64,000 nucleotides of DNA from Pseudomonadota bacterium (GTDB lineage Bacteria; Pseudomonadota; Alphaproteobacteria; Rhizobiales; Devosiaceae). A model generated the notes under the pieces. That model did no database searches. It was not told where the DNA came from and worked only from the letters and a program-made list of their open reading frames with translations. Shown one piece after another: positions 37,245 to 45,943 of this stretch. How positions within the stretch are numbered: position 1 is the stretch's first letter; each line of letters starts with the position of its first letter. The position numbers and the translations under genes were made by a program. The stretch lies in contig JAEWHZ010000091.1 of the NCBI GenBank assembly GCA_023387585.1, forward strand, positions 12,978 to 76,977. Reading direction: 5' to 3'.

Positions 37245-37751
37245 GCCCCGGATCGCCCAGAGCAGAAAAACTGGGCTCAGGCTGGATCAAACCAGTATAA
37301 ATCTTGGAAAACCAAGACCTTCACTTACTCGTTGTGTTGTCATACTCCGAACCGTCCAACTTTCGGGGGGATGTGTCAACAAAGACGCATGTTCTCGATA
37401 TTTAGTCCGGGCGCGCCGCTTCGCGACCGGGCTGTCGTGAACGCAGCCGCCGTTCCGGCGTCTGCCGCCATCCGGCTTCCATCCCTCGCGCAGATGCGAT
37501 GGCAGCCTTCGGCTGACCTTTTCCTTGATTGGGGCCTGCGGCCCCCAGGCCGTCAAGGCTGAACCCTCCGCTATGGCTTCGGGCGGAATCCGCCGGGCCG
37601 TGTAGTCCGCCTTCACTACGTTCGGCTTCCGGCCCGCTCCACCCCGGTTCCCCCTCCGGGGCGGTTTCCGGCCTGTGACGGCCAACCCCCGCTCATTGCC
37701 GCTTGGCTAGTCGGTTGCATGCGCAACCCACTACCAACTGGAGAAAAGGCA
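37245..37751. promoter_or_regulatory. Hairpin-rich leader upstream of ardC
   Basis: About 500 bases with no credible gene hold several strong stem-loops: CAGCC/GGCTG (37503-37515), GGGGCC-TGC-GGCCCC (37531-37545) nested in CCTTGA/TCAAGG (37523-37558), and further GC-rich palindromes to about 37680. The last 60 bases carry the ardC ribosome site (CTGGAGAAAAGG). A folded single-strand promoter of the Frpo/ssi kind, used during plasmid entry, would look like this. That role is inference. Confidence 0.4.
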
Positions 37752-38651
37752 ATGAAACCTGATGTTTATGAACGTGTGACCACTGCAATCGTCACTGCAC
37801 TTGAGGCGGGCGTCAAACCCTGGCACCAGCCTTGGAACGTCGAACACGCAGCTGGGCGCATCATCCGGCCCTTGCGGGCGAATGGTGTGCCGTATCGCGG
37901 CATCAATGTGCTGATGCTCTGGGGCGAAGCTGTCGCGCGGGGCTATGCCGCGCCCATCTGGATGACCTTCAAGCAGGCTCAGGAGCTTGGCGGGCATGTG
38001 CGCAAGGGCGAGCATGGCAGCCTTGTTGTCTATGCATCGACCCTGAAACGCACCGAGGAAGACACACTGACCGGCGAGGAGCTGGAGCGGTCCATTCCTT
38101 TCATGAAGGGCTATACCGTGTTCAACGTCGAGCAGGTCGAGGGACTGCCCGCGCACTACTACGCGCAGCCAGCACCCCGGCAGGATGTCATTCACCGCAT
38201 CGCCCATGCCGATGCATTCGTGAACGCAACCCGCGCCGACATTTGCCACGGTGGCGGCATCGCGTCTTACAATGTGGCGTCCGATGTCGTGCGCATGCCG
38301 CCCTTCGAGGCCTTCCGCGACCCGGAAAGTTACTACGGCACCCTCATTCACGAGCTGACCCACTGGACGCGGCATCCGTCACGCCTCGACCGTGACCTTG
38401 GCCGCAAGCGCTGGGGCGATGAAGGCTATGCCATGGAGGAGCTGGTCGCCGAACTAGGCGCGGCCTTCGTGCTGGCGGATTTGGACATCGCGCCCAACCC
38501 GCGCGACGAGCACGCCAGCTACATCGCCTCATGGCTGAAAGTGCTGAACGAGGACAAGCGGGCGATCTTTTCAGCGGCAGCCCACGCGCAGCGCGCGGCG
38601 GATTACCTTGCAGGCTTGCAGCCCGCATCGCAGGAAGCGAGGGCGGCATGA
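37752..38651 (+). CDS. ardC: ArdC-type anti-restriction protein
   Basis: The 299-residue protein has an N-terminal ssDNA-binding ArdC domain (VYERVTTAIVTALEAGVKPWHQPWN, then YRGINVLMLWGEAVARGYAAPIWMTFKQAQELGGHVRKGEHG) and a C-terminal zinc metallopeptidase-like domain with HELTHW (about 200-205) and EELVAELGAAFV. ArdC proteins shield incoming DNA from host restriction. ATG at 37752 follows a good ribosome site. The stop overlaps the next gene (ATGA). Confidence 0.9.
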   Translation: MKPDVYERVTTAIVTALEAGVKPWHQPWNVEHAAGRIIRPLRANGVPYRGINVLMLWGEAVARGYAAPIWMTFKQAQELGGHVRKGEHGSLVVYASTLKRTEEDTLTGEELERSIPFMKGYTVFNVEQVEGLPAHYYAQPAPRQDVIHRIAHADAFVNATRADICHGGGIASYNVASDVVRMPPFEAFRDPESYYGTLIHELTHWTRHPSRLDRDLGRKRWGDEGYAMEELVAELGAAFVLADLDIAPNPRDEHASYIASWLKVLNEDKRAIFSAAAHAQRAADYLAGLQPASQEARAA

Positions 38652-38953
38652 GCGCCGCCCCGCAATTCTTCCGCGCCGACTGGCGCGGTATTGGCCTTAC
38701 CATCAACTGGGTGGAGGAATATTTTGCGACGGACGACGGCTCCTATGCCGTCGCCCATCTGGAAATCCTCGCCGACAACCGCACGCCGCTGCCCATCACC
38801 GAGACAGGGTACAAATCGCACTTCACCAGCCGGGAAGCGGTCGAGGCAGAGGACGGACCCGTCGCTTACGCCATCGCTTGGCTGGACCATGATGCCGCGA
38901 AACCCGCATGGGCCGCACGCGAGGCGGCAGCACGGCAGCTATCGCTGTTCTGA
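38648..38953 (+). CDS. Conserved hypothetical protein coupled to ardC
   Basis: The 101-residue protein is not assigned. It is acidic and soluble, with ITINWVEEYFA-like aromatic residues early (GIGLTINWVEEYFATDDG) and a C-terminal Ala-rich helix ending ARQLSLF. The ATGA overlap with ardC implies co-translation, so it may assist ArdC or early establishment of the element. The stop overlaps the convergent 75-residue gene by 15 bases. Confidence 0.7.
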   Translation: MSAAPQFFRADWRGIGLTINWVEEYFATDDGSYAVAHLEILADNRTPLPITETGYKSHFTSREAVEAEDGPVAYAIAWLDHDAAKPAWAAREAAARQLSLF

Positions 38954-39166
38954 ATCAGGTTGTTTGGACTTGCTGCGAACGTCGTCCATCGACTCCAGCA
39001 GCATCTGCATCGCGGTCTTGAAGCCGTGCCGCCGTGCCGCCTCGCGGAAGGTTCTGCTCAGGCCACGGATGACCGCCAGATCCGCCGCGCCCTGCGGCAC
39101 GGTTAATTCGCGCCGCCGCCTGCGGCGGCGGCTTTGAAGGTCTGACTTGCGGCGTGTGGGCTGCAT
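38939..39166 (-). CDS. Small basic hypothetical protein
   Basis: The 75-residue protein has an Arg-rich N-terminus (RRKSDLQSRRRRRRR) followed by a helical stretch GLSRTFREAARRHGFKTAMQMLLESMDDV. Its ATG overlaps the stop of the upstream membrane-protein gene by one base (TGATG), which favours it being real. It may be a DNA- or RNA-binding accessory of the island; no family recognised. Confidence 0.5.
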   Translation of the reverse strand: MQPTRRKSDLQSRRRRRRRELTVPQGAADLAVIRGLSRTFREAARRHGFKTAMQMLLESMDDVRSKSKQPDSEQR

Positions 39167-39591
39167 CAGATTTTGCTCGGCAGGATAGCCCGTGTGAATT
39201 CGCAGAAGCCCGAATGGATAAAGTTCTCATCCCAGACGCGGGCGATCGGCGCGTCGCCGCGTTCGACGAAGGCCATGAAGAACCAGACATCATAAGCCGC
39301 AATCATCGCCACCAGCCCCGCGAAGACAAGATTGTGAAACTGGTCGAAGACGGTTTCGGCCACCCCCTTCTGCACCACTACCGTCAACACCGGGCTCCCC
39401 AGCCAGAGCAGCCAGATCAGAACGCTGATACCGCCGGGCAGGACCCCGCACTTGTCCCAGTACTCCAGTATGGTCACGCCGATCAGGAAATGCGCAATCA
39501 GCAGGCCGCCATTGACCAGCGCCGCCACGCCGCCAATGACCTCCATGACATTCTCAAGGATCTCACCAAACCATTCGCCGATGCCCTGCAT
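39166..39591 (-). CDS. Hypothetical membrane protein
   Basis: The 141-residue protein has three hydrophobic helices: VIGGVAALVNGGLLIAHFLIGVTI, ISVLIWLLWLGSPVLTVVV and LVFAGLVAMIAAYDVWFFMAF. The order suggests an inner-membrane protein with a short cytoplasmic or periplasmic tail. It lies between a secreted protein gene (28-base gap) and a small basic gene (one-base overlap), forming a three-gene cassette of unknown function inside the island. Confidence 0.6.
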   Translation of the reverse strand: MQGIGEWFGEILENVMEVIGGVAALVNGGLLIAHFLIGVTILEYWDKCGVLPGGISVLIWLLWLGSPVLTVVVQKGVAETVFDQFHNLVFAGLVAMIAAYDVWFFMAFVERGDAPIARVWDENFIHSGFCEFTRAILPSKI

Positions 39592-39619
39592 GGCCCGTTC
39601 CTTCCATGAATGATGGCGT

Positions 39620-40456
39620 CTAGAGCTTCGGAGCTTCGGCCCCGGCGCTGTTCTGGAGGGCGTCCACGTAGTCGCGGAAGAACTGGTAGTCGGCGGTGAA
39701 ATTCACCCGCGCGCGCTCATTGTCGCCGAGGGTGAACCACATCGACTTCGCGTGGTCATCGGACAGGCCGTAGTTGAAGCTGGCCTTGAAGACGACATCG
39801 CAATCGCCCTTTGGATTCAGGCGCGGCAGGTCCGCTTCGCTGGTGTTGGCCGTCGCCATGATCGGCACGCAGCCGACCCACGCATAGGGCTCACCCATCG
39901 GCACCGCCCTGCCATCGTCGAAGCGGAATTGATACGCGACGCCGCTGCCGCTGCTGCCTGAATCATGCAACGTGCCGAGCTTCGCTTCGAGCCCCCTCAC
40001 CACGTCGCTTATGCGGGGCTGGTCGGCTTGATGGTTGTAGCCAAGGAAGCGCTCGATCGCGACCACCTGATGCCCCGATGAGGGCGCGCTCAGGCTGACA
40101 TGAATGCCCTCGCTCTTGTTCCAGCCTTCCGTGCCGGGCCGGTCGATGTCGAGCGTCATGCGCCCAACATAGCTGACGGTCACGCGCTGCCCGTTCGGGC
40201 GCGGTAGGAAGATCTCATAGCGGTATTCGCGGATACCGTTGGAGCTCGCGCCCGCGCCCATCCCGGCGATGATCGCCGCCAGCTTCTCCTTCGCCTCCTC
40301 GTAGGTATCGCCCGGCGCAATGCCGAGAATATCGACGGTGACCCCGGACGGCAGGTTCGCGCCCTTGGGCACGTCCACCGTCTGCGTCCACTCCACGTCC
40401 TGCGCATGCGCGGCACCACCCGCCAGCAGCATTGCCGCGATCATCATGTGTTTCAT
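39620..40456 (-). CDS. Secreted hypothetical protein
   Basis: The 278-residue protein has a short signal peptide (MMIAAMLLAGGAAHAQD, cleavage after AHA). The mature part is beta-rich without a family I can name; it holds two cysteines (GCVPIM and GDCDVVF) that could form a disulfide. No lipobox. First gene of the three-gene cassette; the context within a mobilizable island suggests an envelope function such as exclusion or entry, but that is only a guess. Confidence 0.6.
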   Translation of the reverse strand: MKHMMIAAMLLAGGAAHAQDVEWTQTVDVPKGANLPSGVTVDILGIAPGDTYEEAKEKLAAIIAGMGAGASSNGIREYRYEIFLPRPNGQRVTVSYVGRMTLDIDRPGTEGWNKSEGIHVSLSAPSSGHQVVAIERFLGYNHQADQPRISDVVRGLEAKLGTLHDSGSSGSGVAYQFRFDDGRAVPMGEPYAWVGCVPIMATANTSEADLPRLNPKGDCDVVFKASFNYGLSDDHAKSMWFTLGDNERARVNFTADYQFFRDYVDALQNSAGAEAPKL

Positions 40457-40767
40457 TGTAGGAAAACCCCATTGATCAGGGTGGCGCGCCAGAAGCGCGG
40501 CACCGCGCTGGAATCAAAAGAGCCCCGGCGATCTGTCTGCGCGAGGCTCCGGTTTATTTGGTTCTCTCAATGGGAATTCAGGACAGTATTGCCTATACTG
40601 TCGCGAATGGCTGATATTGGCCGTTTCCGGATTGTATTTCCCTTAAGGAATTGCTATCAGTTCTCATGGCCGCGCCTGAATTCCCCGATGGGGCAGGCGC
40701 TTGGCGTTCACTCAACGGAATAGGCAAAACTGTCGCGTCCCCGCCGGTTGCCGGTATGGAGGACGGG
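40457..40767. other. Intergenic region before the short integrase gene
   Basis: This 311-base region separates the divergent secreted-protein and integrase genes. It contains the GACAGTAT/ATACTGTC palindrome at 40583 and a second ACTGTCGCG copy near 40727. A ribosome site GGAGG (40758-40762) precedes the integrase ATG. An in-frame ATG at 40651 would lengthen the integrase, but the sequence between looks non-coding. Confidence 0.5.
40583..40603. promoter_or_regulatory. Perfect palindrome, candidate operator
   Basis: GACAGTAT-TGCCT-ATACTGTC is an eight-base perfect inverted repeat with a five-base spacer. The right arm runs into ACTGTCGCG, which recurs near 40727. The size and placement between divergent genes fit a dimeric repressor site. 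Confidence 0.5.
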
Positions 40768-41361
40768 ATGGCGTTCGCGCGCTCGCAGCAGACGAGTCTG
40801 TATTCGGCCAAAGGTCAGCGCAAATATCTGACGCCGGACGAGCGAGCGCGGTTTATCGATACAGCATGGCATTGCGAGCGCGTGGATCTGCGCACGCTTG
40901 GACTCACGCTCGCATGGACCGGCTGCCGGATCTCCGAGGCGCTGGCGATCACGCAACGCTGCATCGAGATCGAGGCCGGGTTTATCGCTGTGACCACGCT
41001 CAAGCGGCGCAGCCGTGTGCCCATCATCCGCGAAATCCCCGTGCCGCCAGACCTCATCGCCGCACTGGTCAGGGTGCACGGAATCGACGGCGCACATCCA
41101 GACCGCCGTCTGTGGACTCTGTCACGCAGCCGGGCATGGGCCTTGATCAAGACACTCATGCGTAAGGCGGGCGTGGCGGATGGTATCCATGCCTCGCCGA
41201 AGGGTTTGCGGCATGGCTTTGGCCTCCATGCCATTCGCTCCGGCGTCCCGCTCAATCTCGTGCAGAAATGGCTGGGCCACGCACGGATGGAAACGACGGC
41301 GATTTACACGCAGGCCCTTGGCGTCGAGGAAGCCCAGATCGCCGCGCGGATGTGGTCCTGA
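40768..41361 (+). CDS. Short tyrosine recombinase (catalytic domain only)
   Basis: The 197-residue protein shows the tyrosine recombinase catalytic set: WTGCRISEAL (first Arg), a KRRSRVPII beta-hairpin lysine region, HASPKGLRHGFGLHAI with LRH (second Arg region), LVQKWLGHARMETTAIYTQ (His and nucleophile Tyr). The arm-binding and SAM-like N-terminal domains are missing, as in FimB/FimE-size recombinases. ATG at 40768 is five bases after GGAGG. It may act in inversion or resolution, or in integration of the element. Confidence 0.82.
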   Translation: MAFARSQQTSLYSAKGQRKYLTPDERARFIDTAWHCERVDLRTLGLTLAWTGCRISEALAITQRCIEIEAGFIAVTTLKRRSRVPIIREIPVPPDLIAALVRVHGIDGAHPDRRLWTLSRSRAWALIKTLMRKAGVADGIHASPKGLRHGFGLHAIRSGVPLNLVQKWLGHARMETTAIYTQALGVEEAQIAARMWS

Positions 41362-41612
41362 TCATTCGCCGTGACTTGTCGGTGTTAGGGCGGCGGGTTT
41401 CGGGCTCGTTCTACGTCTCCGGGTAGATGGCCACGGCATGCACGGCCTTTGGGCATGGGGTCTGGCCGCACCGGGGCGCTATGAGTCAACCGGCTGCCCG
41501 CTCCATTCGCTGACGCTCCCGTGTTGCCGGTATGACCCGCGCCCACCGGACGCGGCCTCATCGTCCCCATAAGGCCGGGCATTGTGCCGGGCCAAAACAA
41601 AAGGAGACGATC

Positions 41613-41828
41613 ATGAACGAGAACAAAAAACCCAAACCGCCGACCCACACCATCTTTCAGGTGATCGGCGATGGTGAACAGGCCCGCTGGATCCGCGTCG
41701 GGGCCGCCTGGTCCAACAAGGACGGCAAGGGTCTCAACCTGGTGTTTGACTCTTATCCGGTGGTAGGCCGCATCTGCCTGCGCGAAGTCCCGCCTGCTGA
41801 CGCTGGCGAACAGGCAGGTGCCCAGTGA
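41613..41828 (+). CDS. Small conserved hypothetical protein
   Basis: The 71-residue protein (HTIFQVIGDGEQARWIRVGAAW core, then DGKGLNLVFDSYP) has a strong ribosome site AAGGAGAC. Small proteins of this look are common near mobilization genes in alphaproteobacteria, but I cannot name a function. Its stop overlaps the next start (ATGA). Confidence 0.65.
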   Translation: MNENKKPKPPTHTIFQVIGDGEQARWIRVGAAWSNKDGKGLNLVFDSYPVVGRICLREVPPADAGEQAGAQ

Positions 41829-42034
41829 GCGCCGCCAAGGCCCAACGAGCACGACGGGAAACCGTCGTGCTCACCCGCGAGGCGGTCGAGGACATTCTCG
41901 TGCGCCACATGGGTTGGGAGACCGAAGACGCAGACATCTTCTGGCGCATGGCAAGCCGAGAGACCTCTGCCCCCGGCACCATTACCGAGTTGCTTGAGCG
42001 TTCATTCCAACGGGCATTTGGTCAAAACCATTGA
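41825..42034 (+). CDS. Small hypothetical protein
   Basis: The 69-residue soluble protein (VVLTREAVEDILVRHMGWETEDADIFWRM core) is coupled by ATGA to the previous gene and overlaps the convergent traG stop by 13 bases. No family recognised; it probably acts with its partner in mobilization. Confidence 0.6.
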   Translation: MSAAKAQRARRETVVLTREAVEDILVRHMGWETEDADIFWRMASRETSAPGTITELLERSFQRAFGQNH

Positions 42035-44043
42035 AGGAGCGCCGGATCGATCCACCAGGCCACCAATCCGACCAGGCCGATGATGGTCACGACGACACCA
42101 CGCCGTGCCCATCGCTCCCTCGCCAATTGCGCACACATCGCCCGGTTTATCGCCTCATATTCCGCGATCTCCTTGAGGTTCTGTTCGTGCTCGCGCCGGA
42201 CTTTCTCCGCCTCGACCCGAGCTGTTTCCGCCTTCACGATCTTCTCTTGCCGCTTCTCCTCTTCCACGCGGGCGATGCGCGCGAGCGTCATCGGCGCGGG
42301 ATGGTCGCGGTGCCGGTCATAAAGTCCGCGCCATGTCGGTTGCCGGTGATATTGCAGGCGCTCGACCACGAAAGGGTTCTGACCGGCGACCAGCACCAGC
42401 GCCAAAGGCTTGTCGCGGTCGCCGAACAGCCGACCCACTTCATCCGGATTGACGAGGGCGCGTTTGTGGATGCTCTCGCTGAATCCCTGCGTGCGCGACC
42501 CGCTGCGTCCGCTGGTCCGGCCTGCGGTGACACCCTGCGATGTCCCGAAGCTGTAACTGTCATTGAAGCTTGTGCCGTTACCGTGACCGCCAACGCCGAC
42601 GCTCCCGGATTGCCCGCTGGTGCTGCTGGAGGACTGGCCTGCCGTGACGCCGATGGAGAAGCTTTCCGACCATCCTTCGGTCTCGCTACCACTGAAGGCG
42701 GTGCGCACGGTTTCGGTGTCGCCACTCAGCTTTGAGACATACTCCCGCGTGAACTGATCCTCATTGCCGAAGAAGATCTTCGCGCCCGCATTGGCGACCA
42801 TGGTCTCCCAGTTGTCCTTGTAGACATCTTTGAGCTGCGCCAGCGTTTGGGCCACGAACACCATCTTGACGCCGAACCCCGCGATCTGCGCGGCAGCGTC
42901 CTCAATGACCCGCATCCGTCTCAGCGCCGGAAACTCGTCCAGCATCATCATCACCGGATGACCGCTGGCGGGTTGCATGCGCGTGCGCTCCATCTCCCCG
43001 ATGGTGAGCGCCGCGAACATGCGCAGCCAGCCGTAATGCGTTCCGGCCATGCGTTGCGGCAGGCACACATAGATACTGACGCCCTTTGGGTTGGTCTTGA
43101 GATCCGACAGTCTGAAATCCGAGCGGCTGACGCAGGCCCGCATCTGCGGATCGTCCAGAAAATCCAGCGCTCGTGCCGCCGTCGAAATCACGCCCGCCAA
43201 AGTGCGCGGCGCGTTGCGCAGCTGGTCGAGGTAGTAACCGCCGCCTTCCGAGACCACCCCACCGAACGCCGTGTTGCGGTCCATCGCATCGAACAGCAAC
43301 TCATACCCGGAAATCGCCTTGTCATCGTCTTCCAGCAGGCGGGCCAGTTCCTCGCGGCTGCGGTCCCCGCCGCGCAGGAGCCGACGCACGCTCACCAGAT
43401 GACGCTCCGCTGCCGGGTAGTCCCGCCAGCTCGCGACATGCAGGACGAGATCCTTGATCAGCGTGCGCGCCGATTCCTCCCAATGTGGTTCGCTCGCGCG
43501 CTCCACCTGGACGAGAGAATCGGCAATCCGTCCCGCGATGGTGACGGATTCGGCTTCCTGCGGACCCAGCAGGTCCATTGGGTTGAAGCATTTGCGATAC
43601 CCCGAGAAATCCTCGCCCGGCACATCGACCTCGCCGTAAGGGTCGAGGATGTGCACGGTCTGGCCCATGCCCTTTGCATAGGCCGAGCCTTTGCCGCGTC
43701 GTCGCGCGGTCACCATGGCGTTCTCACCCTTGGGATCGATGACCAGCACCGAGCCGGGCCAGAGGGCGAGGTTCGGCACCAGATACGAAACGCCCTTGCC
43801 GCCACGGTTGCCGCAGACAACCAGCACATGCCGATCGTCGCGGTATCCGACCGGATACCCGTCCGGTCCGAACCCCAGATAGAAATCCCCGCGCTGATAG
43901 CGGTCTTCTTTCCCAAGTTCGTGCCAGCGCGCCGTTCCCAGGGCTTGCGTGTTGCGCGGCTTCTGAACCGGAGCCGGTGCCGTAACCGGGTGCCGGAACT
44001 GCGCAATATTCAGGTTAGGCGGAATGATCAGCTGGTTACCCAT
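42022..44043 (-). CDS. traG: TraG/VirD4-type coupling protein with C-terminal membrane helix
   Basis: The 673-residue conjugative ATPase links relaxosome to a transfer channel. Walker A is VCGNRGGKGVSYLVPNL (about 77-91), Walker B MMMLDEFPALRRM (about 365-377), and SGSETEGWSESFSIG starts a Ser/Gly-rich region (about 470-520). Unlike typical VirD4 proteins it has no N-terminal membrane helices; instead it ends with a charged coiled coil (EEEKRQEKIVKAETARVEAEK) and a single helix VVVTIIGLVGLVAWWI. It follows the relaxase gene by nine bases. Confidence 0.88.
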   Translation of the reverse strand: MGNQLIIPPNLNIAQFRHPVTAPAPVQKPRNTQALGTARWHELGKEDRYQRGDFYLGFGPDGYPVGYRDDRHVLVVCGNRGGKGVSYLVPNLALWPGSVLVIDPKGENAMVTARRRGKGSAYAKGMGQTVHILDPYGEVDVPGEDFSGYRKCFNPMDLLGPQEAESVTIAGRIADSLVQVERASEPHWEESARTLIKDLVLHVASWRDYPAAERHLVSVRRLLRGGDRSREELARLLEDDDKAISGYELLFDAMDRNTAFGGVVSEGGGYYLDQLRNAPRTLAGVISTAARALDFLDDPQMRACVSRSDFRLSDLKTNPKGVSIYVCLPQRMAGTHYGWLRMFAALTIGEMERTRMQPASGHPVMMMLDEFPALRRMRVIEDAAAQIAGFGVKMVFVAQTLAQLKDVYKDNWETMVANAGAKIFFGNEDQFTREYVSKLSGDTETVRTAFSGSETEGWSESFSIGVTAGQSSSSTSGQSGSVGVGGHGNGTSFNDSYSFGTSQGVTAGRTSGRSGSRTQGFSESIHKRALVNPDEVGRLFGDRDKPLALVLVAGQNPFVVERLQYHRQPTWRGLYDRHRDHPAPMTLARIARVEEEKRQEKIVKAETARVEAEKVRREHEQNLKEIAEYEAINRAMCAQLARERWARRGVVVTIIGLVGLVAWWIDPALLQWF

Positions 44044-44052
44044 GACAACCTC

Positions 44053-45318
44053 CTAGAGTTCCAGTTCGAGGTGGGGCGTGCGCGCCCCCTGGGTATTGCG
44101 GTCCGGGTTGGTCAGGCGCAGCACATCGGCAAGCTTGCTGGCGAGTTGCATGCGCTCCATGCGCTGGCGCGCACGCACCGCCGCGATGCGTTTGTGCAGC
44201 GTCTCCTTTTCCCTGGACTGGGCCATGAACAGCGCTTCGCGCTGATCGCGGTCCCGGCAATAGCCCCCATATGCCTCGCGCTCATTCTGTCGTCTGATCG
44301 CGCGCGCCTTGCCGGTCAGAAGCTCCCACACACCACGAACGCCCTTGTGCAGGCGTTCGGAGCGCGCCTTGGTCTCGGCAAGGCGTCGGGATTCGAGTTT
44401 CGTTTCCAGCAGCGCGCGTTCCTGCCGGTGGCCTTTGACCATCTCCCGCAGGGCCTGGACCACGGGTGCGAGTTCCTTCGTCTGTGTCTCCCGGCCTTCC
44501 TTGATGTAAGCGCGGACCCGGCCCTTGAGCCGGTCATGCACGGAGGCGTGCACCTGCTCGACGCTGGGCAGCTTCTCCGGATCGCCGAGACGCTGGTTGA
44601 CTTCCTTCGTCTTCACGCCGGTCCAGCGCGCGACGGAGAACACTTCGCCGTTGATGTCCATCGCGACAAAGCCGCGTCGGTCACCGCGCGCGAGCCAGTA
44701 TCCGTGCTCTTCCAGCGCAGCCCTGAAGGCGGGCATTGAGTCCGACTTCGCCCAGGCGGACTGGAAAATCTGCTTCACCTCACGCGGATCGAGCCCGAGG
44801 CGCTGGGCCTGCTGCCATTCGGCCATGGTGAAGTTGAGCGGATTCTTCCAGCCATTCTCCTTATGGCCGTCCGGCAGCTCCCACCCATGTTCGAGGTAAA
44901 GTTCCTTCGACAGCGTAGCGAGGCGCTGCTTGTAGAATGGCAGGTTGATGGCCTTGAGCTGTTCACCCTCGATACGGGACCAAACGACATGGATATGCCG
45001 CCTGCCGTTCTTCTCATGCACGACCACAGCGCGCGGCTGGCCCGACAGGCCGAGCTTTGCCTCGGCCTGATCGGCAGCGCGCGTCATGTCCTCGACCGTG
45101 GCCTCTTGTCCCTTGGGCGGGTTCAGGCTGAGCGAGAACATGAACTGCTTGCACAGCGTCGCCTTGGAGATCGCATCGGCCTCAGCCAGCGCACCATGCA
45201 GATTGTCGGCCACGAAGCCGCGCAGCTCGGTGACGGTGATATGCTCGTTATCAAGAGCATTAAGCAGGTGTGCGGCGAGGTTCGAGGCCCCGCCACGTTG
45301 CGAGCCGACCAGGATCAT
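44053..45318 (-). CDS. Relaxase / mobilization nuclease
   Basis: The 421-residue relaxase starts MILVGSQRGGASNLAAHLLNALDNEHITV and carries the metal-binding HIHVVWSRI (about 109-117) of MOB-type relaxases; a catalytic tyrosine is not obvious from sequence. The C-terminal half is basic and coiled. Its ATG overlaps the MobC-like stop (ATGA), and the coupling protein gene follows, giving mobC-relaxase-traG order. It should nick an oriT that has not been located. Confidence 0.87.
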   Translation of the reverse strand: MILVGSQRGGASNLAAHLLNALDNEHITVTELRGFVADNLHGALAEADAISKATLCKQFMFSLSLNPPKGQEATVEDMTRAADQAEAKLGLSGQPRAVVVHEKNGRRHIHVVWSRIEGEQLKAINLPFYKQRLATLSKELYLEHGWELPDGHKENGWKNPLNFTMAEWQQAQRLGLDPREVKQIFQSAWAKSDSMPAFRAALEEHGYWLARGDRRGFVAMDINGEVFSVARWTGVKTKEVNQRLGDPEKLPSVEQVHASVHDRLKGRVRAYIKEGRETQTKELAPVVQALREMVKGHRQERALLETKLESRRLAETKARSERLHKGVRGVWELLTGKARAIRRQNEREAYGGYCRDRDQREALFMAQSREKETLHKRIAAVRARQRMERMQLASKLADVLRLTNPDRNTQGARTPHLELEL

Positions 45319-45749
45319 TGCAGCCTCCCGCTCACCGCACCGAAGGCGTCGGACACGGATTCCGGCTCTGGCTCCTTACCCAGTGCCGTCATCAAATCCG
45401 CGCGGATGGCCGCGACATCGTCGCAGGCGAGCCGCAACTGCGTCAGTGTGTGCTCATCGCAATAGAAGACGCCGCTTTCTGCAAGAGACGCCAACCGCGT
45501 CAGGCTCGGTCCGCGTCCGTAGGTCCCGAGCCGTGCGAGAATCTGCGCAAGCAGCTTCTCGTCGGCCCGGACGCGCCTTGTTCCCAGGCGCGGCAGGTCC
45601 GCATCGGCACCGAACAGGACCTGCTTGATGTAGGTCGAGATAGGCAGGCCGTCGGCCAGCCCGGTCAGGGCCTCAAGCTCAGATCTGGAAAAACGGATGG
45701 ACACCGGGGCTGGCCGACCAGCCCCGTTTTTCTGGGAGGGAGCGCTCAT
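45315..45749 (-). CDS. MobC-like relaxosome accessory protein
   Basis: The 144-residue protein has the layout of MobC-type accessory proteins: an N-terminal ribbon-helix-helix-like start (APVSIRFSRSELEALTGLADGLPISTYIKQVLFG) and a C-terminal helical half (LLAQILARLGTYGRGPSLTRLASLAESGVF ... TQLRLACDDVAAIRADLMTAL). It should bind oriT and assist the relaxase. It is coupled by ATGA to the relaxase gene. Confidence 0.78.
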   Translation of the reverse strand: MSAPSQKNGAGRPAPVSIRFSRSELEALTGLADGLPISTYIKQVLFGADADLPRLGTRRVRADEKLLAQILARLGTYGRGPSLTRLASLAESGVFYCDEHTLTQLRLACDDVAAIRADLMTALGKEPEPESVSDAFGAVSGRLQ

Positions 45750-45851
45750 GGGCGTGGTCCCTCGAAATCGACTTTTGCGTGCTTGAGTTGGTGGTTCCAG
45801 TCGGCCAGAACGTCAAACAGGGAGTTTAAAGTCTCTCCCGTTTGCTCCGCC

Positions 45852-45910
45852 ATCCTGCTTCGCTCTTCGAGCTTCGCAGGATTGGCAGAACCTCTCGCGC
45901 GAAGCAGGAT
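45852..45910. repeat. Inverted repeats upstream of the GIY-YIG gene
   Basis: ATCCTGCTTCGC (45852-45863) is perfectly complementary to GCGAAGCAGGAT (45899-45910), and its first seven bases can alternatively pair with GCAGGAT (45876-45882). The two foldings exclude each other. This lies upstream of mobC, where an oriT is also expected. Confidence 0.5.
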
Positions 45911-45943
45911 ACCCTCCGAAGCTTTAGCGAAGGAGGGCCTTTC

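Noticed and set aside
37287..37685. A 132-codon minus-strand frame in the ardC leader
   Set aside because: Its composition follows the palindromes, there is no ribosome site and no family likeness.
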